Below are positions 1 through 5,345 of a stretch of 5,469 nt of DNA, piece by piece. A model generated the notes under the pieces. The model was not told the DNA's origin. It ran no database searches and worked only from the letters and a program-made list of their open reading frames with translations. The DNA comes from Acidobacteriota bacterium. Lineage in GTDB: Bacteria; Acidobacteriota; Terriglobia; Terriglobales; Acidobacteriaceae. The stretch covers positions 1 through 5,469 of the forward strand of contig JAJZDL010000188.1 of NCBI GenBank assembly GCA_021851465.1. Reading direction: 5' to 3'. Numbering within the stretch: the first letter of the stretch is position 1; each line of letters opens with the position of its first letter. The position numbers and the translations under genes are program-made.

Positions 1-33
1 TTCATCGAGCGTAACGGCTGGGGCAACACGCAT
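1..33 (-). CDS. IS630-family transposase, N-terminal fragment (runs off the window)
   Basis: The minus strand from 33 to 1 reads MRVAPAVTLDE with no stop and continues past the left edge. This matches the opening I recall for IS630-family transposases of the 'APAVTLDEEQRR' type, DDE enzymes that move the element into TA targets. The ATG is preceded by a strong ribosome site, GAGGAG (complement of 41-46), seven bases upstream, which fixes the start. Only 11 residues are visible, so catalytic residues, intactness and subgroup cannot be judged. The neighbouring noncoding stretch to about position 98 is probably the end of the same element. Confidence 0.6.
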   Translation of the reverse strand, partial: MRVAPAVTLDE

Positions 34-100
34 GACAGCTCTCCTCATCACAAGATGAGTCCTGCCACTTAATAGATGCCAATTGTGACGCACTACACTA
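1..100 (-). mobile_element. Probable end of an IS630-type insertion sequence
   Basis: The DNA upstream of the transposase start runs to a possible element tip reading outside-in TA-GTGTAGTGCGTCAC on the minus strand (TA at 99-100). IS630/Tc1-mariner elements insert at TA and duplicate it, so a TA flush with a GTG...GCGTCA tip is a reasonable boundary. The opposite end lies outside the window, so the terminal inverted repeat cannot be matched and this boundary is an inference. Confidence 0.4.
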
Positions 101-135
101 GAGCAACCCCCAATTGCAACAGTCCGCAATAAATC

Positions 136-162
136 GTCATTCTGAGCGCGGCGAAGAACCCC
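136..162. repeat. Dispersed intergenic repeat of acidobacterial type
   Basis: The stretch contains GTCATTCTGAGCG followed by GCGAAGAACCCC. Near-identical copies are, from memory, scattered through intergenic DNA of Terriglobia genomes, often next to genes. Only one copy occurs here, so its repeat status rests on prior knowledge. It sits between the IS630 end and the operon leader. Confidence 0.45.
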
Positions 163-301
163 GCACTTCGCTCGAAATCCGGCGCTCCGCCAGTTCTGCA
201 ACCTCACTGCTTTTGCAGACCGCTCTGGTTCCGTCCCGCGCTGCCGATAGATTCACCCTGACACTGCAACTTTCACCGGAATATCGCGTCCATCTTTAGC
301 A

Positions 302-339
302 GCATGGATTTGCTGGATTTCAAAATCTTTCCTCCATGC
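302..339. repeat. Inverted repeat GCATGGA / TCCATGC
   Basis: GCATGGA (302-308) is exactly complementary to TCCATGC (333-339). Inside, GATT (316-319) can pair with AATC (324-327) around a four-base loop. The structure could be a cruciform or RNA hairpin. It has no following T-run, so it does not look like an intrinsic terminator. Function is unknown. Confidence 0.3.
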
Positions 340-533
340 GCAACTGTTTTCCTCATCTGGTGTTACCTACAGGAAGCTTACAGTTGGGCGCTCTCCTCGG
401 GATCGTCGGTCATGGCGTTTCCAGTTTTTTAGAAAGTCTCACCGCAGGTGTTTTAGAGCCGTGAACCGACGCGTGGCCTTCCCCAGGGAGCGCCATATTT
501 TTCAATCCTTGCTGGGCAACATCTCCAATAAAA

Positions 534-547
534 CCGCTATAAAGCGG
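534..547 (+). promoter_or_regulatory. Possible -10 box inside a small palindrome, upstream of the operon
   Basis: CCGCT-ATAA-AGCGG (534-547) forms a perfect 5-bp stem with a tetraloop and contains TATAAA (538-543), a good match to a sigma-70 -10 box about 30 nt before the first ATG. A start near 550 would give a leader of about 23 nt that includes the ribosome site. The nearest -35-like hexamer, TTGCTG (509-514), is 23 bp away, which is too far, so this is only a weak candidate. The palindrome could equally be an operator or chance. Confidence 0.2.
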
Positions 548-572
548 CAGTACGACCAAAGAAAGGCTTTCC

Positions 573-827
573 ATGAGGCGACTGCTCTCCGTTTCGCTTG
601 CAACCGTTATGTTTTTTTGCCTGCTTGTGGCAACTGACCGTCGTGCCTGGGGGTACGTCGATCCCGGCTCCGGCCTGATCGCTCTCCAGACGATCGCCTC
701 GGTCGGCGCGGCCTACGCCTACTACATCCGCCGCCGCATCCGCACTTTTTTCACGGGCAAGGACAAGCAATCGAACGTGGCCCTGCCAGTCGAACCGTCC
801 GCCGCAAAGTCCCGCGAAGCTGCATGA
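573..827 (+). CDS. Small envelope membrane protein with YVDPGSG motif
   Basis: An 84-residue protein. Residues 4-20 form a hydrophobic signal or first membrane segment after a basic MRR. The run RRAWG-YVDPGSG offers a plausible signal-peptidase site (Ala-Trp-Gly) just before the YVDPGSG motif at 28-34. A second hydrophobic segment (about 35-51) follows, ending in RRRIR, then a polar tail rich in Lys, Ser and Ala. Short proteins with Y(V/I)DPGSG followed by one TM helix are recurrent in bacteria and often precede NoeA-like methyltransferase and sulfatase-like genes; their biochemical role is not known to me. The ATG is chosen because AAAGG (562-566) lies six bases upstream. The stop overlaps the next start as ATGA (824-827), indicating translational coupling. 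It may be a small partner of the downstream membrane enzyme. That it is a real gene is fairly sure; its function is not. Confidence 0.8.
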   Translation: MRRLLSVSLATVMFFCLLVATDRRAWGYVDPGSGLIALQTIASVGAAYAYYIRRRIRTFFTGKDKQSNVALPVEPSAAKSREAA

Positions 828-2284
828 CTGCTGTCTCACCCCACGCCACATTCCGCGACCCCGCCGGTTCGCTCCACTTTGAAGACGGCCTGGTGCTCCG
901 CAGGGTCGCTGCCTGCGCGCGCGCCGAAGCTCTCGATCTGCTCGCCACTCCCTTCTGCCAGGCCATGCAGCAGCGCGGCGACCTCATCCACGCGGAGGTG
1001 GACGACAGCGGCAGACAACTCTGCCTGCGCCATCCCATGGTTCCCATCCCCACCTACCCGTGGGAGTGGACCCCGTCGCAATGGCTCGCCGCCGCAGACC
1101 TGACCCTCACCCTCTGCGAAGAGTCACTCGCCGCAGGCTGGATCCTCAAGGACGCCACCCCACTCAACATCCTCTTCATCGGCCCGCGTCCCATCTTCGT
1201 CGACATCCTCTCCTTCGAGCGCCGGGATCCCGTCAGCCACGATCCCGCACGGCACGCTGCCCGCTCCTCCATCTGGCTCGCCTACGGACAGTACATCCGC
1301 ACCTTCCTCCTCCCATTGTTGATGGATCGCCTCCTCCATTGGCCCCTCTCCCTCAGCCTCTTCCGGCGCGACGGCTACGAGCCCGCCGAGTGCTTCGCCG
1401 CGCTTCCCTGGCGTAGCCGCCTCTCCCCCGCCGCGTTCTGGCCCATCGCCCTGCCCACCCTCCTGGATCGCCGCAAACCCTCCGCCGCGCCGCAAAGCCA
1501 GAACGCGCCGCAGAAAAGATCACCCGCGCTCGATCCCGAGGCCGCCACGCACATCCTCCTCCGCACCCTGCGTGGCCTTCGCCGCCGCACCCGCCGCGCC
1601 GCGCCCCGCTTCGCTGCCTCCGATTGGAGCAACTACCAGCAGACCCTCACCCACTACACCCCCAGCCAGGGCCAACAGAAGCTCGACTGGGTGCGCCGCG
1701 TCCTTCAATCCACACAACCCGCCCGCGTCCTCGACATCGGGGCCAACACCGGCGAGTTCAGCGCACTCGCCGCCTCGCTCGGCGCCGAAGTCGTCGCGCT
1801 CGAACGCGACCAGGCAGCCGCCGACCGCCTCTTCCAAATGGCCCGTCAGCGCAAGCTCTCCATTCAGACCATCCACGCCGATCTCGCGCGCCCCACCCCA
1901 GCCGTCGGCTGGCTCAACTCCGAATCCACCGCCCTCCTGCCCCGCCTCGAAGCCCAGTTCGACCTTGTCCTCATGCTCGCCGTCATCCATCACCTGCTGC
2001 TTATGGAGCAGGTCCCCCTGCCCGACATCCTCGCCCTCTGCCATCGCCTCACGCGCCGCCACCTCGTCGTCGAGTGGGTGCCCGTCGAGGACCCCATGTT
2101 CCAGGGCCTCCTGCGCGGCCGGGACGCCCTCTACGGCTCCCTCACCGAGGCCGATCTCATCGACGCCTGCAACGGACTCTTCCGCGTCGTCGATCGCCAG
2201 CCTCTCGACAACGGGCGCGTCCTCCTCCTCCTCGAACAGACCGGCGCCCAGCGAATTGACTCCAATAGGATCGAAGAATGCTGA
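824..2284 (+). CDS. NoeA-like SAM-dependent methyltransferase with N-terminal kinase-like region
   Basis: A 486-residue protein, probably cytoplasmic, with two parts. Residues about 10-135 carry the family opening (FRDPAGSLHFEDG, then PTYPWEW) and LKDATPLN...IFVDILSFE. There D110, N115 and D127 have the spacing of the catalytic-loop Asp/Asn and metal-binding Asp of aminoglycoside-phosphotransferase-type kinases, but Leu108 replaces the usual His. Residues about 265-470 form a class I methyltransferase: motif I VLDIGANTGEFS (302-313), acidic ribose-binding residue E327, FDLVLMLAVIHHLL (379-392), and VEWVPVEDPMFQGLL (416-430), which is typical of NoeA-like proteins. The middle (about 136-260) is Arg/Pro-rich and poorly defined. 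NoeA is known as a rhizobial host-specific nodulation methyltransferase; the substrate here is unknown. The start overlaps the upstream stop by 4 nt and the stop overlaps the downstream start by 7 nt. There is no clear ribosome site, consistent with coupled translation. The family call is good; the kinase role is an inference. Confidence 0.85.
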   Translation: MTAVSPHATFRDPAGSLHFEDGLVLRRVAACARAEALDLLATPFCQAMQQRGDLIHAEVDDSGRQLCLRHPMVPIPTYPWEWTPSQWLAAADLTLTLCEESLAAGWILKDATPLNILFIGPRPIFVDILSFERRDPVSHDPARHAARSSIWLAYGQYIRTFLLPLLMDRLLHWPLSLSLFRRDGYEPAECFAALPWRSRLSPAAFWPIALPTLLDRRKPSAAPQSQNAPQKRSPALDPEAATHILLRTLRGLRRRTRRAAPRFAASDWSNYQQTLTHYTPSQGQQKLDWVRRVLQSTQPARVLDIGANTGEFSALAASLGAEVVALERDQAAADRLFQMARQRKLSIQTIHADLARPTPAVGWLNSESTALLPRLEAQFDLVLMLAVIHHLLLMEQVPLPDILALCHRLTRRHLVVEWVPVEDPMFQGLLRGRDALYGSLTEADLIDACNGLFRVVDRQPLDNGRVLLLLEQTGAQRIDSNRIEEC

Positions 2285-3774
2285 AGAAGCTCTGCCAGTG
2301 CCTCGGCCTCTCCTCGCTCATCCTTGTCACAAACTACGGCGACCTGCTCGGCGGCGGCGCAGACGCCCGAATGCACACCCCGTTCCCGCTCACCCGCGTC
2401 TGTCTCGCGCAGATCGCGGACATCCTGCTCGTCGCACTGCTCCTCTTCGTCCCCTTTGTCCTGCTCGCGCGCACACGGTTCTATCCCAGGGTCTGCCTAC
2501 TGCTCCTCATTGCCATTCCGCTCTACCTCGCCTTCATGCCCTTCGACCGTGTCCCGGGCCTCGTCGCGCTTGCCTCCGTCGCATGGACCGCCATCGTTCT
2601 GCTCCTGCTGCTGAACTTCGGCAAGTTGTACACCCGCCTCCTTCGCATCGGCAGCGCCCTCACGGCCTCCCTTGCCGTCTTTGCGCTCGCCAGCATCGCG
2701 CAGCTTCTCTGGGTCTCCGCGTGGAGGCCCGCGCCCAATCAGTTCACCGCAGCATGGGAATCCTCTCCACAGCCGCCGCGACAACATCCACTCCTGGTCT
2801 GGATCGTCTTCGACGAGCTCTCCTACGACCAGCTCTTCGAGCACCGCGCACCCGGCCTCAGCCTCCCCAACTTCGACGCCCTCCGCGCCCAGAGCACCCT
2901 CTTTACAGACACCCAGCCCGCCGGTCTGCACACCGTCACAGTCCTTCCCTCGCTGCTCACCGGCAGCCTCATCGACGGTGTCCGCTTCTCCTTCCACAAC
3001 CGCCTCTCGGTCCATCACCCCTCCGAACCCGGATGGCAACCCATCGCCGGGGCCGACACCGTCTTCGCCGACGCAGAGCGGAACGGCTGGCGAACCGCCG
3101 TCGTCGGCTGGTACAACCCCTACTGCGCTATCTACGGGGACGCCCTCCAGAGCTGTTATTGGATCAACCACGATATGCTCGACGGCCCCATGGCCCAGAG
3201 CGCCTCCCTCGCCGCCAACATCCGCGCCCCCCTGCTTCAATTTGTCGGCGCGCTCAGGTCCCCAACCCACGCCGACTGCAACCTCTGCTCCTTCGAGGTT
3301 CACCAGCGCCACCTCACTGAAACCGACCTGCAGCAGCACGCCTTTCAACTCCTGCACGCCGATCAGGCCGACTTCGTCTTCCTCCACCTCGCTATCCCCC
3401 ACAGCCCCAACACCTGGAATCGCGCGCAGAACGGCTTTACCGACCGATGCGGCAGCTCCTACATCGACAATCTCGCCCTCACCGACCGCGTCCTCGGCCA
3501 GTTCCTCGCCACCCTCCAGGCCTCGCCCCGCTGGGGCCAGACCGCGCTGATCGTCCAGGGAGACCACAGTTGGCGAACCATTCTCTGGCGCGGCCGGCCC
3601 GCATGGACCGACGAAGACGAAGATGCCTCTCGCGGCGTCTTCGACCAGCGCCCCGCTCTGATCGTCCATCTGCCCGGCCAGGCCCAGCACCGCACCGTCG
3701 CCACTCCCTGGCCCATCGTTCAGGTCCACGCCGTCATCGAGCAGATACTCCATCGCCACTCTCCCACCCTGTAG
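2278..3774 (+). CDS. Membrane-anchored alkaline phosphatase/sulfatase-superfamily protein
   Basis: A 498-residue protein. The N-terminal ~150 residues are hydrophobic, with clear membrane segments near 43-64, 70-87, 94-113 and 125-147 and a possible earlier one near 5-24. A large domain (about 170-498), probably periplasmic, follows. It shows the superfamily order: LVWIVFDEL with metal ligand D179; LHTVTVLPSLLTG (217-229), where T219 aligns with the nucleophile position of sulfatases/LtaS (T221 is the alternative); FVFLHLAIPHSP with H375; and IVQGDHSWR with D429 and H430. PALIVHLPG (459-467) is the usual late strand. A Thr nucleophile fits phospho-transfer or phosphodiester chemistry (LtaS or phosphoethanolamine-transferase style) better than a formylglycine sulfatase. 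C283, C293, C334, C337 and C391 lie in the exported part and could form disulfides. The ATG lies within the previous gene's last codons, with AGGA at 2267-2270. It probably modifies an envelope lipid or glycan together with the upstream methyltransferase. Substrate unknown. Confidence 0.85.
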   Translation: MLKKLCQCLGLSSLILVTNYGDLLGGGADARMHTPFPLTRVCLAQIADILLVALLLFVPFVLLARTRFYPRVCLLLLIAIPLYLAFMPFDRVPGLVALASVAWTAIVLLLLLNFGKLYTRLLRIGSALTASLAVFALASIAQLLWVSAWRPAPNQFTAAWESSPQPPRQHPLLVWIVFDELSYDQLFEHRAPGLSLPNFDALRAQSTLFTDTQPAGLHTVTVLPSLLTGSLIDGVRFSFHNRLSVHHPSEPGWQPIAGADTVFADAERNGWRTAVVGWYNPYCAIYGDALQSCYWINHDMLDGPMAQSASLAANIRAPLLQFVGALRSPTHADCNLCSFEVHQRHLTETDLQQHAFQLLHADQADFVFLHLAIPHSPNTWNRAQNGFTDRCGSSYIDNLALTDRVLGQFLATLQASPRWGQTALIVQGDHSWRTILWRGRPAWTDEDEDASRGVFDQRPALIVHLPGQAQHRTVATPWPIVQVHAVIEQILHRHSPTL

Positions 3775-3802
3775 CCCGTGGATGCAGTAGCATGACAGAG
3801 AC

Positions 3803-3879
3803 GGGCCTATAGCTCAATTGGTCAGAGCAGCGGACTCATAATCCGTTGGTTCCAGGTTCAAGTCCTGGTGGGCCCACCA
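3803..3879 (+). tRNA. tRNA with CAT anticodon, probably tRNA-Ile2 (else tRNA-Met)
   Basis: A complete cloverleaf. The acceptor stem is GGGCCTA (3803-3809) with TGGGCCC (3869-3875), one U-G wobble. The D stem is GCTC/GAGC. The anticodon stem GCGGA/TCCGT holds loop CTCATAA with CAT at 3837-3839. The T arm is CCAGG-TTCAAGT-CCTGG. Discriminator A3876 is followed by an encoded CCA (3877-3879). CAT tRNAs are initiator Met, elongator Met or Ile2, whose C34 becomes lysidine by TilS. The first base pair is G-C, unlike a typical initiator. C4-G69 and C5-G68 are the pairs TilS favours in E. coli tRNA-Ile2, while elongator Met there has U4-A69. Ile2 is therefore preferred but not certain. It lies 28 nt after the preceding stop with no visible promoter, so it may be transcribed with the operon. 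Confidence 0.93.
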
Positions 3880-3933
3880 ACTTTCCGTTTTCTGTCTTAA
3901 TTGTCTCCAACACACTGAATAGCGATGACTTGG

Positions 3934-4002
3934 AGCGGTTCAAAATTCCTGCACTTGGGTCGTAGGACAAAGCACCATCGAAGAGCAGATTTTGAACCCG
4001 CT
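3934..4002. repeat. Long imperfect hairpin between the tRNA and the next gene
   Basis: AGCGGTTCAAAAT (3934-3946) is complementary to ATTTTGAACCCGCT (3989-4002) except for one extra C: ten contiguous pairs, then three more beyond the bulge. The stem extends inward, after a two-base bulge, by CTGC (3949-3952) with GCAG (3985-3988). About 17 pairs in total enclose a 32-base loop. No T-run follows, so it is not a standard terminator. It could be a small nonautonomous element, a recombination site or a structured leader. The TTG at 3992 falls in its right arm. Confidence 0.6.
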
Positions 4003-4036
4003 GGCGCTCGTCTGGCCCGGCCTACTTTGGAGCCTG

Positions 4037-4252
4037 ATGCCGGATGGGGCGAAGTATTCTGCTGTATATGCAGTCGAGTATGACGTAAACTGCAGCGACG
4101 TTCATGTCGAGATGTGGCCACGGAATTGCGATTGGATTCACGCCCCTATTGGAGACAAGGCTTGCCACTATAGCCAGCACGCTTATCCACTGCGGAACGA
4201 CAGCGAACACGTAATGTCGGTACAAGTTGGCTGGGACAAGATTCAAGATTAG
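4037..4252 (+). CDS. Small Cys-containing protein, probably N-terminally truncated
   Basis: From ATG 4037 this gives 71 residues beginning MPDGAKYSAVYAVEY. The frame is open back to 3929, with a possible TTG start at 3992 (86 residues). I prefer 4037 because GGAG (4029-4032) lies four bases upstream and 3992 sits inside a hairpin arm. The core YDVNCSDVHVE...NCDWIHAPIGDKACHY and the ending VQVGWDKIQD resemble, from memory, small envelope proteins with a (D/N)CD(F/W)..AP(L/I)G.K.CHY motif and a final W.K(V/I).D, which normally carry an N-terminal membrane helix. No convincing helix is present here, so the start may have been lost by rearrangement next to the tRNA. The three Cys would suit an exported protein. 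The next gene begins 12 nt downstream with AGGAAAG between. Function unknown; it may be a remnant. Confidence 0.5.
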   Translation: MPDGAKYSAVYAVEYDVNCSDVHVEMWPRNCDWIHAPIGDKACHYSQHAYPLRNDSEHVMSVQVGWDKIQD

Positions 4253-4264
4253 GAAAGTGCCACT

Positions 4265-4859
4265 ATGAGCAAGATCATTGGCTTTCTGTTTCCTTGGTGG
4301 AACACCTACAGACGGTTGGAACTTCAAAAGCGTTGGTGGCATCGTCTAGCCGTCGTATTGTTCTTTATTGCGCTCGTCCCGGCACTACTGTTTTCGTGGG
4401 GAATAGCCGACGATGGAAGCGCTCCCACCAACCAGTTCGACTCAGACATTACCTATTGGGAAAGAACTACAAGCGGAACCCTACTGAGTTACGATCCATC
4501 GTCTCCGCCGCCCGTTGATCTCTCTTCTCTGGGTGCTGTGCCGCAAGCTCCCGCCAACATCCCCCCCTCCGCCTTCCGGTTATATCATTGTGCCAACGCC
4601 CATCGCTCAAAAGACGATACGGATGCCGAATGGCGAGACCGCGACGTATCTGGGGACTACGCCTGATGCAACAATTGAGGGCGATTGGGAGCACCAACGC
4701 CATCTCGCAACGCTCAAAGCTGTGCTACTTGGCTTTGGCTGGGCAGTTCTGGCGACTCTGATCTTTAGCTATCTACTTCAGGCGGCCTACAGAGCCTTGG
4801 TGTACGTGATCTATGGCGCTAAAGCTGGGCCTACTCCTGATGCACCTATCACGCAGTGA
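4265..4859 (+). pseudogene. Two-TM envelope protein gene split by a +1 frameshift at a C7 run
   Basis: The gene opens at ATG 4265 after AGGAAAG (4251-4257) and reads MSKIIGFLFPWWNTYRRLEL, a basic segment QKRWWHR, a membrane helix (about 28-45) and a polar exported region up to PANIP. In the original frame it then gives unrelated sequence and stops at 4664-4666. Skipping one C in the seven-C run 4561-4567 joins ANIP to PPPSGYIIVPTPIAQKTIR and on through a second strong helix (KAVLLGFGWAVLATLIFSYL) to PDAPITQ, stopping at 4857-4859. The joined product would be about 197 residues: helix, periplasmic loop, helix. A C6 ancestor would be intact, so this is an indel, a sequencing error or slippage. 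An automatic annotation would show either 4265-4666 or a spurious start at 4515. Codon use is less GC-rich than in the operon upstream. Function unknown. Confidence 0.7.
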
Positions 4860-4910
4860 GGGATGAGCGCAGAGTAAAATCCTCCCACACGTACTCAAGG
4901 AGTGCTCAGC

Positions 4911-5345
4911 GTGGCTCGACGGAAGAGTAAGAATGAAGCTGCCCTCATTGGTGTCGCAGTTCTAATCGGCATCCCCATCTGGATCATCAGCAAGATCACG
5001 GACACGATAGGTGCAACCGCCTTCATCATTGGCGGCGTCCTCATCATTGCCGCTATCGTCTTCTACTTCGTGCAAAAGAGGGCCGCACGTCTTGCCGAGC
5101 TTCGCGCAAAGTACGGTGACGAAGCGGTTGTCCAGCGGATCATGCGACGCACCTACTGGCAAGGGCAGACTGCGGAGTAGTTGCGAGATTCACTGGGGCA
5201 TCCGGCGGCGGTCGATAAGAACCTGCTGAAGACTAGAAAACGCGAAGTGTGGAAGTACCAGCCTGCCGGTGTCAATCGCTATCGCTTGCGGATCACGCTC
5301 GATGACGACGTGGTGGTGAGCTACGGCCACAAAGACGGAGGCTAG
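4911..5345 (+). pseudogene. Two-TM protein with BamE-like C-terminal domain, interrupted by an in-frame TAG
   Basis: Start GTG 4911 is chosen because AAGGAG (4897-4902) ends eight bases before it; GTG 4902 overlaps that site. Residues 1-89 give a basic start (MARRKSKNE), two membrane helices (about 11-28 and 34-54), a charged helix (QKRAARLAELRAKYGDEA) and RRTYWQGQTAE. Codon 90 is TAG (5178-5180). The same frame then stays open for 54 codons reading LRDSLGHPAAVDKNLLKT, REVWKY, NRYRLRITLDDDVVV and KDGG before TAG 5343-5345. WQGQTAE-Q-LRDSLG...VWKY...NRY.LRITL is the pattern I recall for this protein type, with Gln at the interrupted position, so a single CAG-to-TAG change explains the break. 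The C-terminal part resembles the small BamE/OmlA-like fold. As encoded, only the 89-residue membrane part is made unless TAG is suppressed. Role unknown. Confidence 0.75.

Larger units (their letters stand above)
163..560. other. Noncoding stretch, no gene recognised
   Basis: No open frame here has a ribosome site together with protein-like composition. A 61-codon frame (114-299) lies partly over the repeat, is rich in Ser and Arg and resembles nothing I know. The stretch holds a 7-bp inverted repeat (302-308 with 333-339). It probably contains the operon's leader and promoter, but no convincing paired -35/-10 set is visible. Confidence 0.5.

Noticed and set aside
114..299. 61-codon open frame in the left noncoding stretch
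   Set aside because: Runs through the dispersed repeat, has a non-ATG start without a ribosome site, and gives no recognisable protein.
1520..2062. 180-codon minus-strand open frame
   Set aside because: Antisense to the methyltransferase domain, with a Gly/Glu/Ala-rich composition typical of a shadow frame and no recognisable motif.
1572..3320. 582-codon open frame on the plus strand across two genes
   Set aside because: Its product is Arg/Pro/Ser/His-rich low-complexity sequence, and it overlaps two genes with clear family motifs. It is a GC-driven shadow frame.
2497..3759. 420-codon open frame on the minus strand
   Set aside because: Antisense shadow of the AlkP-like gene, Gly/Glu/Val-rich with no domain pattern. 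Long antisense frames are expected with C-ending codons.
3880..3910. Terminator after the tRNA
   Set aside because: The T-rich stretch after the CCA end has no stem preceding it other than the tRNA itself, so I could not support an intrinsic terminator.
3925..4083. Short plus-strand frame starting at ATG 3925
   Set aside because: It lacks a ribosome site, runs across the hairpin, and gives an Arg-rich product with no resemblance to known proteins.
3897..4121. 74-codon minus-strand open frame after the tRNA
   Set aside because: Crosses the hairpin and the start of the plus-strand Cys protein, is basic and motif-free, and has no ribosome site I could support.
4515..4859. Separate gene starting at 4515
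   Set aside because: Its first residues (MISLLWVLCRKLPPTS) are out-of-frame reading of the upstream gene with no ribosome site. The sequence after the C7 run is better explained as the frameshifted second half of the gene starting at 4265.
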